A stretch of 64,000 bases of DNA from Clostridium sp. UBA4108 (GTDB lineage Bacteria > Bacillota > Clostridia > Clostridiales > Clostridiaceae), in contig DFXM01000020.1 of assembly GCA_002381695.1 (NCBI GenBank), positions 614,139-678,138 of the forward strand. The letters run 5' to 3'. Below, piece after piece: positions 1 through 7,626 of this stretch; the stretch's first letter is position 1, and the number at the start of each line of letters is the position of its first letter. The notes beneath the pieces are model-generated. The model saw only the letters and a list, made by a program, of their open reading frames with translations, searched no databases and was not told the DNA's origin. The position numbers and the translations under genes are program-made.

Positions 1-306
1 GTAATAATATGAAGCTCAATTTGAAGAATTTATTAAACATAATTATAATATGAATTATCTTTATTACAACTTATATATAAGGAGTATGTGGTTATTTATA
101 ATTTATTAATGTTTCTCAAGAGATAGAATTTTAGTGTTTTATAAATTTAAAGCAAACTATTATAAAATTAGAGTATAATTTTAGTAAATATGATAAAATT
201 AGATATAAATAAAAGATCTGGCAAATGGTTAAAAAATCCAGGATAAAATTTATAATTAGCTTCTTAGAACATATTTTAAAGGTTAAAGAAAGGTAGGTAG
301 GTTAGA
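1..306. other. AT-rich upstream region, no gene seen
   Basis: No open frame with a ribosome-binding site and meaningful length was found on either strand. The segment presumably holds the ridA promoter, but no convincing -35/-10 pair can be singled out in such AT-rich sequence. An AAGGAG followed by ATG near position 80-87 opens only a few codons. Confidence 0.5.
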
Positions 307-690
307 GTGACAAGAGTGGCTTTTAGCTCCGAAGGGGCAGTGTCAGTAGGTCCTTATTCTCATGCAATAGAATCAGGAGAATTAATTTATTTTTCAGGAC
401 AAACTCCTATAAACTCAAATACAGGAAAACTTGTAGAGGGAGATATTATAGCACAAACAGAACAATGTTTTAAAAATTTATTTAATGTGCTAGGGGCTTC
501 AGGATTAACAGAAGTTAATGTTGAGAAGGTTAATGTTTTTTTGACTGATATGAATGATTTTGCCAATATGAATTCAGTGTATTCAAAACAATTTACTACA
601 CCATATCCTGCTAGAACAACTATAGGCGTCGCATCCTTACCTCTTGGTGCAAGGATTGAAATTGAGATGATAGCAAGACGTAGAACTTAG
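307..690 (+). CDS. ridA: RidA family enamine/imine deaminase
   Basis: RidA (YjgF/YER057c/UK114) proteins hydrolyse reactive 2-aminoacrylate and related enamines released by PLP enzymes such as serine/threonine dehydratase, protecting them from damage; they act as cytosolic trimers. The 127-residue length is normal for the family. The C-terminal block ARTTIGV...LPLGARIEIE carries the conserved Arg that binds the substrate carboxylate and the Glu near the end. The start is GTG at 307, preceded by a weak AGGTAGG. It is monocistronic, followed by an intrinsic terminator at 757-800. Family assignment is firm; the precise in vivo substrate is inferred. Confidence 0.93.
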   Translation: MTRVAFSSEGAVSVGPYSHAIESGELIYFSGQTPINSNTGKLVEGDIIAQTEQCFKNLFNVLGASGLTEVNVEKVNVFLTDMNDFANMNSVYSKQFTTPYPARTTIGVASLPLGARIEIEMIARRRT

Positions 691-756
691 TTAAGTGCAT
701 AATAGTCCAGAATAGAAAGCTTAACATATCAATAATGTAGATAAGTAGCAATGAAT

Positions 757-800
757 AAAGCTTAAATACTACTTTTTATTTAGAGTATTTAAGCTTTTAA
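757..800 (+). terminator. Intrinsic terminator after ridA
   Basis: A perfect 14-bp inverted repeat (757-770 with 784-797) is followed by a short T run. The stem core CTTAAATA/TATTTAAG recurs in several other terminators in the window. Confidence 0.7.
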
Positions 801-878
801 CTTTAAATTATGTAAATAAAATAAATATTGATGTATAATAGATTATTATAAAATAGATGACAGTTAGGATGTGGCAAA

Positions 879-1430
879 ATGAAAAACGTTTATCTGATAA
901 GGCATTGTAAAGCTTATGGGCAACCTGCAGAAGCAGAACTTACTGAAGTTGGACTAAAACAAGCAATAGAACTTAGAGATTTTTTATTAAACTATAATAT
1001 TGAGTACATATTATCTAGTCCTTATGTGAGAGCAGTAAAAACTATAACACCTTTAAGTGAGCACCTAAATATAAGGATAAATACTGATGATAGGGTGAGA
1101 GAAAAGCTATTAATTCCCCATGTGGTTGAGGACTATACACCATATTTATTAGCTGCTTATGAGGATATGGATATAGCTTTTCATGGAGGAGAATCTTCAA
1201 ATCAAGCTACAGAAAGAGCTATAGGAGCTTTAAGTGAACTTTTACAAAGAGAAGAAGAGAATATAGCAGTAGTTACTCATGGTGAACTTTTCTCATTAAT
1301 TATGAGGTATTTTGATAAAGTTTCAGGTTTCAAATTTTGGAAAAATTTAAGTAACCCTGATGTGTATTTATTAAGGTTTGAAAATACCAGTATAAATAGC
1401 CTTATGGATATAAAAAGGATATGGGAATAA
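879..1430 (+). CDS. Histidine phosphatase family protein
   Basis: Member of the phosphoglycerate mutase-like (histidine phosphatase) superfamily, which uses a phospho-His intermediate. The N-terminal RHCKA (R8, H9) replaces the common RHG(E/Q) signature, and the second catalytic His is in VTHGE at about residue 134. At 183 residues it is a compact single-domain member. The Cys at the usual Gly position is unusual but tolerated in small clostridial members. The real substrate cannot be told from sequence; candidates include a phosphosugar, alpha-ribazole phosphate or a nucleotide. It stands alone, convergent with msrA, with a long hairpin between them. Confidence 0.85.
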   Translation: MKNVYLIRHCKAYGQPAEAELTEVGLKQAIELRDFLLNYNIEYILSSPYVRAVKTITPLSEHLNIRINTDDRVREKLLIPHVVEDYTPYLLAAYEDMDIAFHGGESSNQATERAIGALSELLQREEENIAVVTHGELFSLIMRYFDKVSGFKFWKNLSNPDVYLLRFENTSINSLMDIKRIWE

Positions 1431-1484
1431 TCAAAAACTATAAACAGCTTCCTCTAGTTAATAAATATAAAACTTAATATTAGG

Positions 1485-1565
1485 ATATGTTTCAATATAA
1501 TTTGGATATAAACTATATATTATTACGAAGTAAGTTATCTCCAGGAAGATTATATTGAAACATAT
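1485..1565. repeat. Long hairpin element, TATGTTTCAATATA arms (copy 1)
   Basis: A perfect 17-bp inverted repeat, ATATGTTTCAATATAAT at 1485-1501 and its complement at 1549-1565, encloses a 47-nt loop. It lies between convergent genes and may act as a bidirectional terminator. The arm core and part of the loop reappear at 38981-39068, which suggests a dispersed element rather than an isolated terminator. Confidence 0.7.
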
Positions 1566-1572
1566 TCAATTT

Positions 1573-2046
1573 TTAATCTAATTTTATATGACAATAGCCA
1601 TTGGGGTTTTTCTTAAGATATTTTTGATGATATTCTTCAGCTTTATAGTAGTTTTCAAGAGGAATAACTTCTGTAACTACTTTTTTACTATATTGATTTT
1701 GCACAGACTCTTTACTTTCTAGAATCGTATCCTTATCTTCTTCATTAATATAGTAAATTCCTGTCCTATACTGGCTACCAACATCAGGACCTTGTCTATT
1801 TAAAGCTGTGGGATCTATAATTGACCAGTATTTATCTAAAAGTTTATTTAAGGAAATCATTTTTTCATCATAGGTTATATAGCAAACCTCTGCAAAGTAT
1901 GTGTTTTTATAACAAACATCTTCATAAGTAGGGTTTCCAGTTCTTCCATTGGCATAACCAACTTCTGTTTCTATAACTCCGGGAATCCTGGAAAGGAATT
2001 CTTCAACGCCCCAAAAACATCCACCAGCCAAAACAATCTTTTTCAA
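1573..2046 (-). CDS. msrA: Peptide-methionine (S)-S-oxide reductase
   Basis: MsrA reduces methionine-S-sulfoxide in proteins, using thioredoxin as electron donor. The nucleophilic Cys10 sits in GGCFWG; downstream are NPTYEDV, the DPTALNRQGPDVGSQYRTGI block and a C-terminal Cys (GYCH) that could act in resolution. At 157 residues it is standard length without an MsrB fusion. The usual TGHAE motif reads TYFAE: the catalytic Glu is kept while the Gly-His pair is replaced. It lies 38 nt downstream of the CapA-like gene on the same strand, so co-transcription is likely. The annotation is secure. Confidence 0.95.
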   Translation of the reverse strand: MKKIVLAGGCFWGVEEFLSRIPGVIETEVGYANGRTGNPTYEDVCYKNTYFAEVCYITYDEKMISLNKLLDKYWSIIDPTALNRQGPDVGSQYRTGIYYINEEDKDTILESKESVQNQYSKKVVTEVIPLENYYKAEEYHQKYLKKNPNGYCHIKLD

Positions 2047-2084
2047 TAATATCCACTCCTTTATTTAAAGTCTTTATTACAAAA

Positions 2085-3278
2085 CTAATCAAGCAAAAAG
2101 AATTCGTCCGCAATTTTATTATTTAGAGTAGGAGACAGTTCATTTAAAGTTTTTAGTAAATTATTTTTATCATCTCCATTCATAGGCGTTGGTCTATAGT
2201 CATTTTTATAATCCACAGAGGATATATAAGTTGGAATTATCTTGACTTCATAATTTTCAAATATATCATCTGCAAAATTAAATTTTGCTTGAAGTATAAA
2301 GGTCCTCTTATCCTTAGGGTTAGAATTTCCACCAAAGCTAAAGTTACCAAAGGAATATGCTATGAGTTTTCCTTTGTAAGTTTCTAAGCTTTGAATTACA
2401 TGAGGATGAGACCCGAGAACTAAGTCAGCTCCGTTATCTATAGCAAAGTGAGCTAAATCTATTTGTACATCGTAAGGGTTATATTGACGTTCTATTCCCC
2501 AATGAAAATATGGAATTATAATCTTAGCTCCCTGTGACCTTAAATCTTCAATATCAGTTCTAATTTTATCTTTAAGCTCTTGACTATTAGTCCAACCTGT
2601 ATATCCTAAAAATCCAATTTTTATTCCTTTGATATCCTTTAGTATAGTATAACCATTACCACAAAAATCTACATTAGCATTTTTTAGAGTTTCAATAGTA
2701 TCATTAAACCCTTCTTCACCATAATCATAGGTATGATTATTAGCAGTAGTCACTCCTTCTACACTAGAGGAGGTAAGAATATTAACAAAATCTTTAGATC
2801 CTTTAAAATGAAATACTAAGCCTTCCCCCTTATCAGCTTTTACTTCGGCATCTGTCAGTGGATTTTCAAGATTCACAATGGAATAATCATCTCCAGCAAA
2901 GATATCTTTCACATTGTTAAAAAAATAAGAATAATCTTTTTCTTGGTTAATCCACATAGCAGGAAGACTGCTATCATAATCTAGTTTAGAGTCTCTGCCT
3001 AGAATACAATCTCCAGCAGCACTGATTAAAATTTCTTTTTTTACTTTAATTGGCTCCACAGGCGGAGTAGGCTCAATAGGAGGAGTTGAATCAGGAGAAG
3101 AGACAGAGTTGTCAGCAATAGATAAAGCCTCACTTTGAGATTTATTATTTATTAAATAGAAAGAAGTTATCCCAAGTCCTATTAAAATTAGGGTACAAAT
3201 AAAAAATTCTACTATAACTATGTATTTTTTATTTCGAGAAATCTTCCTTCGATTTTTTCTTCTATTATGGTTATCCAA
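2085..3278 (-). CDS. CapA family membrane-anchored metallophosphoesterase-like protein
   Basis: A basic N-terminus and one membrane segment (about residues 20-43) are followed by a Pro-rich spacer and a CapA/PgsA-type calcineurin-like domain. The domain carries AAGDCILGRD, NLENPLTD, TTANNHTYDYGEEG, YFHWGIERQ and GSHPHVIQ, which supply the metal-binding Asp, Asn and His residues of the fold. Family members act in poly-gamma-glutamate capsule assembly, but many clostridial homologues stand alone, as here with no capB/capC, so function is unknown. At 397 residues the protein is complete. The likely location is the outer face of the membrane. The gene probably leads a two-gene transcript with msrA. 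Confidence 0.88.
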   Translation of the reverse strand: MDNHNRRKNRRKISRNKKYIVIVEFFICTLILIGLGITSFYLINNKSQSEALSIADNSVSSPDSTPPIEPTPPVEPIKVKKEILISAAGDCILGRDSKLDYDSSLPAMWINQEKDYSYFFNNVKDIFAGDDYSIVNLENPLTDAEVKADKGEGLVFHFKGSKDFVNILTSSSVEGVTTANNHTYDYGEEGFNDTIETLKNANVDFCGNGYTILKDIKGIKIGFLGYTGWTNSQELKDKIRTDIEDLRSQGAKIIIPYFHWGIERQYNPYDVQIDLAHFAIDNGADLVLGSHPHVIQSLETYKGKLIAYSFGNFSFGGNSNPKDKRTFILQAKFNFADDIFENYEVKIIPTYISSVDYKNDYRPTPMNGDDKNNLLKTLNELSPTLNNKIADEFFLLD

Positions 3279-3607
3279 TGAAAAACCCCCTTTATTTGAT
3301 AAATATTTAAGTTATAAATTCAATATAAAGGAAAAATAATAGTATTACAATAGAAATTGTAAATGGGGAGGGAGATTCTATTATAGTTATTTCCTTTTTA
3401 TAATATAATTATATAAAACTTTTCGTAAAATGCAGTAAATCAATGATATGGATCAGATTAAGACAATAGTACTAAGAAAATTTTCATATATAACTAGATG
3501 TAATCTATAACTTTTAGCTAACTTAATATTAAGAAGTTCATATGTATTAATTAGATTTTTATGCAAATAATAATAAACAAATATGATATATAAAGGAGCT
3601 ATTAACT

Positions 3608-3736
3608 ATGAAAAAAGCAAATAAAGTTGTCAAAGAAAACAAAAATCATGTACATACTTCAAGTAATCCCAAAACAGGGAATACTAAGGGACATATATCT
3701 TCCAAGGCTGGAGTAAAATCTCCAAGTGAGAGCTAA
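3608..3736 (+). CDS. Small basic peptide, 42 aa, unknown function
   Basis: ATG at 3608 is preceded by AAAGGAG with about 9 nt spacing, a strong clostridial ribosome-binding site. The 42-codon frame is rich in Lys, Asn, Ser and Gly, contains no hydrophobic stretch and ends in KSPSES. Composition is reminiscent of minor small acid-soluble spore proteins such as SspN, but no family signature can be claimed. It stands alone between the divergent CapA-like gene and degV. A good RBS and unbiased, non-repetitive coding make it more likely real than chance; there is no evidence of function. Confidence 0.5.
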   Translation: MKKANKVVKENKNHVHTSSNPKTGNTKGHISSKAGVKSPSES

Positions 3737-4014
3737 AGCACCTAGATTTTAAACTAGAATTATATGTATCTAAATTTATAAGAGCTATTTTAAAAGGCGT
3801 ATTTTAAGTTTACAGATTAATATTGAACTAGGATATCTATACAAGATAAAAATTTTAAAATATATAATTTAATATATTATATTTAGATTAAATTTACATT
3901 GAATAAAAATAATAAATTGTGTATATTTTTTACAACAATCAATATAAAGTGCCTTATTTATATAATATATTACAATAACACATAAAAATGTATAGATATC
4001 CTGTGATATTTTAA
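3737..4014. other. AT-rich gap, no gene seen
   Basis: No ORF with a ribosome-binding site is visible on either strand and no RNA motif is recognised. The 329-nt gap on the other side of the small peptide gene (3279-3607) likewise holds nothing beyond its RBS and presumably a promoter for the CapA-like gene. Confidence 0.5.
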
Positions 4015-4043
4015 TTGTTATAGTCGTCACATTATGATATATT
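4015..4043 (+). promoter_or_regulatory. Candidate sigma-A promoter of degV
   Basis: TTGTTA (4015-4020) and TATATT (4038-4043) are separated by exactly 17 nt, about 70 nt upstream of the degV start. Both boxes deviate from consensus and the region is AT-rich, so this is a moderate call. Confidence 0.4.
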
Positions 4044-4116
4044 TATATAACTATATAAGATGTATAAAAAATAATTCATTGATAGATTTAATAAATATAT
4101 CGAGGAGGAATTGCTT

Positions 4117-4962
4117 TTGCAAAAGATAGCATTAATAGCTGACAGTAGTTGTGACTTAGATAAGAAAACCATAGAAAAACATGGAATAAGGTTATTGCCA
4201 ATAAGACTAATTTATAAGGATAAAGAGTATTTGGACAAGATTAACATAACTTCTGAGGAGATGTATGCATCTATTTCAAGAGAGATTCCAACCACATCCT
4301 TGCCTGATGTAGAATATACAGACAAGGTAATAAATAAGATTAAAGAGGATGGATATACTCATGTTATTGTAATTACTGTGTCTAAGGAATTATCAGGAAC
4401 TTTTAACAGTGTTAGAGTAATTTCGGAGCACCATCCTGAGTTGAAATTTCACTTATTTGATACTAAGACTTTAGGTTATCCGCAAGGAGCAATTGTGTTA
4501 GAAGCAGTGAAAATGTTGGACAAGGGTATGAACTGTGAAGAAATATTAGAAAAACTACAAGAAGTCAGAAAAAGAGTTCATGGATATGTTACTGTTAGTA
4601 GCTTAGAGTATATGATAAAAGGTGGAAGAATAGGAAGGGTAGCAGGAACAATCGGTGAGATTCTGCATTTAAAGCCTATAATTTCCTCTAATGAACATGG
4701 ATTATTATATGCATATGCAAAGGCAAGAGGAAGAAAGCAGGCAATTTCAAAGCTTAAAGATACTTTAATGAAATATCTTGATAATTCAAAGTGTAGAATT
4801 TGGGTGTTAAGTGGAGATGCTTTAGAGGAAGCACAGGATTTTTATAATAAGATTAAGAATCATCCTAATGTAACAGAAATATCTTTAGAAACTATAGGAC
4901 CAGCTATGGGAGTGCATACAGGGCCAGGGTCATTAGGATTGTGTATTTTAGAAGAAGAGTAG
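4117..4962 (+). CDS. DegV family fatty-acid-binding protein
   Basis: DegV/FakB-type proteins bind a fatty acid; the FakB members present it to the kinase FakA for phosphorylation and entry into phospholipid synthesis. The N-terminal ADSSCDL, the middle GTFNSV and the GGRIGRVAGTIGEILHLKPII block are classic. About 281 residues is normal. Two TTG codons compete as start, at 4111 and 4117. The GGAGG at 4104-4108 is only 2 nt from the first and 8 nt from the second, so 4117 (protein starting MQKIALIADSS) is chosen. Monocistronic, followed by a strong terminator. No fakA lies nearby, so a FakB role is inference. Confidence 0.93.
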   Translation: MQKIALIADSSCDLDKKTIEKHGIRLLPIRLIYKDKEYLDKINITSEEMYASISREIPTTSLPDVEYTDKVINKIKEDGYTHVIVITVSKELSGTFNSVRVISEHHPELKFHLFDTKTLGYPQGAIVLEAVKMLDKGMNCEEILEKLQEVRKRVHGYVTVSSLEYMIKGGRIGRVAGTIGEILHLKPIISSNEHGLLYAYAKARGRKQAISKLKDTLMKYLDNSKCRIWVLSGDALEEAQDFYNKIKNHPNVTEISLETIGPAMGVHTGPGSLGLCILEEE

Positions 4963-5027
4963 AAAAGGATAGTGCTTATACTATTCATTGTAATATAGTT
5001 ATTTTATAAAAATGAATTAAATTAATT

Positions 5028-5061
5028 ATTGAGCAAGGGTTTAACCTTGCTCAATTTTTTT
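5028..5061 (+). terminator. Intrinsic terminator after degV
   Basis: Perfect 11-bp stem ATTGAGCAAGG (5028-5038) with its complement at 5045-5055, followed by a run of T. A textbook rho-independent terminator. Confidence 0.9.
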
Positions 5062-5072
5062 ATGTAATTTAT

Positions 5073-5099
5073 TAAACTTGAATCTATAATAGCCGATAA
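5073..5099 (+). promoter_or_regulatory. Sigma-28 (sigma-D/FliA) promoter of the FlxA-like gene
   Basis: TAAA at 5073-5076 and GCCGATAA at 5092-5099 are separated by exactly 15 nt, an exact match to the flagellar sigma-28 consensus. An 11-bp inverted repeat (ATCTATAATAG at 5082-5092, complement at 5102-5112) straddles the -10 and the start site and could be an operator or 5' hairpin. The start codon is about 60 nt downstream. Confidence 0.8.
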
Positions 5100-5162
5100 A
5101 TCTATTATAGATATGAGATCGTATAATTTGTACATGAAAATTCATAAAAGGAGGAACAGAGA

Positions 5163-5999
5163 ATGAAAATAGGAGGGGTAATTAATCAAGCAATATTCTC
5201 AACCCAACAGCCCAATAGTTTTGGCAGCGAAAATATGCAAAGCAACAAGGTTATATTGGATAATCTATCTGCGTTAGGAAATGTAAGAAATTCTAGTCAA
5301 CTTCAAAAAATGATGCTTCAGCTACAGGAGCAGATAAAAAAAATAGAGGAAAGCCATGCTTCTGCTGATGTTAAATCGGAGCAAATTAAAGCGCTACAAG
5401 AACAAATCCAAAAGCTACACGAGCAATTTTCTAAGGAACAAATGGATAAAACCATGGAAAAGCAAAAAGAGGAAAAGGATGAGAAAGAGGAGGTTCAAGT
5501 TGAACAGCTTCGAAAAGAAGGATTTAGCATAATCAATTCAGATTTTATACGTGGAATCGCTTCATCATCAAGTAGTATGAAGCTAGCGTCTGTGGCACGA
5601 TATCAATATGTGGTAGCCAAGGGCAGAGGGAATGATGATGCTATAGCTAGGTCTTTAAATTATCAAGTTTCTTATAGCATAAAGTCAAAAGAGGCAATGA
5701 AAAATATTGAAATTTCTAAGCCAGCTGAGAATAACACACCTATTAATAAAGAAGAAATGAATGATGTTAAAAATTCTGAAGACATTCAACAGGGTGAAGA
5801 ACAGAGCGTATCTGTTGATGATAAAAATATCAAAAATGTGAAACATAAATCTACGGAGAAACAAAATGATAAAGCTTTAGATGAAGAAGTTACAATTTCA
5901 CAGACATCTAATAATCAAACTACTACAAACTTGGTTTCTACAAAGAACACTGATGATATGAGTAAAGGTGAAGTCAGACATATTGATGTACGTGTATAA
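5163..5999 (+). CDS. FlxA-like coiled-coil protein, probably flagellar-regulon
   Basis: A 278-residue hydrophilic protein without signal peptide. Residues about 45-120 form a Gln/Glu/Lys-rich heptad-like coiled coil (repeating LQEQIKK, LQEQIQKL) as in FlxA-like proteins. The tail from about residue 185 is low-complexity, rich in Asn, Lys, Glu and Ser, and probably disordered. E. coli flxA belongs to the FliA regulon but has no well-defined function. Here too the upstream promoter matches sigma-28 exactly, independent support for a motility-linked role. AAAGGAGG lies 8-10 nt before ATG. The family name rests on coiled-coil resemblance, so similarity is moderate. Confidence 0.65.
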   Translation: MKIGGVINQAIFSTQQPNSFGSENMQSNKVILDNLSALGNVRNSSQLQKMMLQLQEQIKKIEESHASADVKSEQIKALQEQIQKLHEQFSKEQMDKTMEKQKEEKDEKEEVQVEQLRKEGFSIINSDFIRGIASSSSSMKLASVARYQYVVAKGRGNDDAIARSLNYQVSYSIKSKEAMKNIEISKPAENNTPINKEEMNDVKNSEDIQQGEEQSVSVDDKNIKNVKHKSTEKQNDKALDEEVTISQTSNNQTTTNLVSTKNTDDMSKGEVRHIDVRV

Positions 6000-6126
6000 A
6001 TTTATATTAAATTGAAGTAGGGAGATTTTTATATCCGTTAACTGTGCTTTATGATATGAATTATTAAAAGATTATATTTATAAATCTATGTAAGTTAGAG
6101 CTGGAAAAATATAATAAATATGAATT

Positions 6127-6161
6127 TAAAAGCATTTGATTTTATTATCAGATGCTTTTAA
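6127..6161 (+). terminator. Hairpin terminator after the FlxA-like gene
   Basis: TAAAAGCATTTGAT pairs with ATCAGATGCTTTTA through one G-U position; the trailing T run is weak. The stem AAAAGCATTTGA is nearly the same as that of the terminator at 7059-7095. Confidence 0.55.
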
Positions 6162-6269
6162 TTTGCTGAAAATTTAAAATTTTACATCAGATAGTAAAAT
6201 ATGAAATGATGTAAATTATTTTGAGAGCATAACTATTTTGCCAAGGGGAAAATGGCAATAACAATACTT

Positions 6270-6379
6270 ATAAATAAATTTATCTGTAATAATATCACAG
6301 AAGTAGAAAATTACTTATAATATAATAAAAGCAATTTAGAAGTTGTAATAATTTATATGAGATGGAATAATTGATTGAA
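6270..6379. repeat. 110-bp duplicated intergenic sequence, copy A
   Basis: Aligns without gaps to 9313-9422 with 6 mismatches in 110 positions. It contains a dyad (TCTGTAAT/ATCACAGA, one mismatch in this copy) and ends about 160 nt before a small lipoprotein gene. No ORF, terminal inverted repeats or target duplication is apparent. The rest of the 6162-6538 gap holds no gene. Confidence 0.9.
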
Positions 6380-6538
6380 ATGAAGTTATTAAAGAGATGG
6401 GTATGAATTCATATGACAATACTTAAGATTGATTTTATTTAACCTTATTGATATTATTTACATATAATCAATTATAAGTAAAAAAAATCTAAATTCCATA
6501 GTCTTATTAGTTTTTTAGAAAGGAGATTAATAAATATA

Positions 6539-6988
6539 GTGAACAAGTTTAAGAAAATCGTATTATTAATGATTATTACCATTATAATACTCTCAGGATG
6601 TGGGAAAGAAAAAAATAAGGTTATTGAGAATGGTGATACACAAGATTTAACGGAAACTGAAGCTACTGAAATGTTCAAAGAAATGTATGGAATGGATAAT
6701 TTAGAGAGCCAGAAAGTTTACTTTTTAGAGGATACACTCTATATAGATTTTTATTTCACGAAAGAGGCTACAAATTCAGAGACCGATTCGGCTCGTAGTT
6801 ATGCCTTAAACACCTTTGTTCTTGAAAAAAGTTCTCCCTATGGAGAGATAGCCTATATGTCATTAGTGGACCCTAGACATAAGGACCTAGAATGGAACAA
6901 CACTGTGTGTAATGTATATAAAAATAATAAACAAATTTGGGAAGAGAAATATAAGGGTATGAAACTAGAAAACTATAAAAAGTTCTGA
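6539..6988 (+). CDS. Small lipoprotein, unknown function
   Basis: A 149-residue secreted lipoprotein: basic N-terminus, hydrophobic segment and lipobox LSGC with the lipidated Cys at about residue 21. The mature domain starts with a charged linker and then resembles no family I can name; it has alternating aromatic/hydrophobic strands (VYFLEDTLYIDFYF) suggesting a small beta-rich fold. The start is GTG at 6539; the AAAGGAG lies about 13 nt upstream, longer than usual, so a different start is possible. It lies just upstream of the blaI/blaR1-like pair but is separated by a terminator, so it is probably an independent transcript. Confidence 0.75.
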   Translation: MNKFKKIVLLMIITIIILSGCGKEKNKVIENGDTQDLTETEATEMFKEMYGMDNLESQKVYFLEDTLYIDFYFTKEATNSETDSARSYALNTFVLEKSSPYGEIAYMSLVDPRHKDLEWNNTVCNVYKNNKQIWEEKYKGMKLENYKKF

Positions 6989-7058
6989 GATTAATTTATT
7001 GAAGAAGCTTAAATAGATTTATGTAAAGCAAAATCAAAAATATATTATGGATGGATAT

Positions 7059-7095
7059 AAAAAGCATTTGAATTTCTTATCAAATGCTTTTTTTA
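7059..7095 (+). terminator. Intrinsic terminator after the lipoprotein gene
   Basis: AAAAAGCATTTGA (7059-7071) pairs perfectly with 7080-7092 and runs into a T tract. Confidence 0.85.
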
Positions 7096-7178
7096 TGAAA
7101 AGTTGATTTTATCTAAATGTAATTTTTATAAATTAGTTGTTTAAATAGTGAAATATTCAATAAATATACAAGAAAACA

Positions 7179-7229
7179 TTGACAATTAAAGAAAACAAAT
7201 GTAATCTATAAATAAAGAGTACATTTGTA
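7179..7229 (+). promoter_or_regulatory. Promoter with two BlaI/MecI-type operators
   Basis: TTGACA (7179-7184) and TAATCT (7202-7207) are 17 nt apart. Two near-identical sites overlap and follow the -10: AACAAATGTA at 7194-7203 and TACATTTGTA at 7220-7229. The second matches the BlaI/MecI core TACA-N2-TGTA exactly; the first differs at one position. Occupation of these sites would block RNA polymerase, implying autorepression of the downstream repressor-protease pair. Confidence 0.75.
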
Positions 7230-7250
7230 ATCTGTCGAGGAGGTGGGTAT

Positions 7251-7622
7251 ATGAGTTATAGCTCTAAAATTTCAGATTCAGAGTGGGAAATAATGAAAGT
7301 AATTTGGGAAAATCCATATTGTACAGCCAGCTATGTGATTAATTGTTTAGAAGCTAGTAAGGATTGGAAACCAAAAACAATAAAAACATTGATTAGAAGA
7401 CTTTTAGAAAAAAATATAATAAGTTTTGAGCCATATGGAAGGGAATATAAGTACTATGCTTTGATTAGTGAAGGTGAGTGTGTAAAAATTGAGAGTAAAT
7501 CATTTTTACATAGGGTATATAGAGGTTCATTAAAGAATATGATTGTAAGTTTTATAGAAGAGGAAGAATTGACAACAGAAGATCTTGAAGAGTTAAGACG
7601 AATGCTCAAAGAGAGGAAGTAG
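7251..7622 (+). CDS. BlaI/MecI/CopY family repressor
   Basis: A 123-residue Penicillinase_R family protein. The N-terminal winged helix (SDSEWEIMKVIWENPYCTASYVI...KPKTIKTLIRRLLEKN) precedes a C-terminal dimerisation helix (SFIEEEELTTEDLEELRRML). In known systems the repressor is inactivated by proteolysis when the partner BlaR1/MecR1 senses a signal. Four nt separate it from the BlaR1-like gene, forming an operon. Two operator-like sites lie in its own promoter. No beta-lactamase is adjacent, so the regulon may concern envelope stress other than beta-lactams; that is inference. Confidence 0.92.
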   Translation: MSYSSKISDSEWEIMKVIWENPYCTASYVINCLEASKDWKPKTIKTLIRRLLEKNIISFEPYGREYKYYALISEGECVKIESKSFLHRVYRGSLKNMIVSFIEEEELTTEDLEELRRMLKERK

Positions 7623-7626
7623 GACA

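Noticed and set aside
2085..3278. Poly-gamma-glutamate capsule synthesis (capA)
   Set aside because: No capB, capC or capE homologue is in the window, so a capsule role is not claimed.
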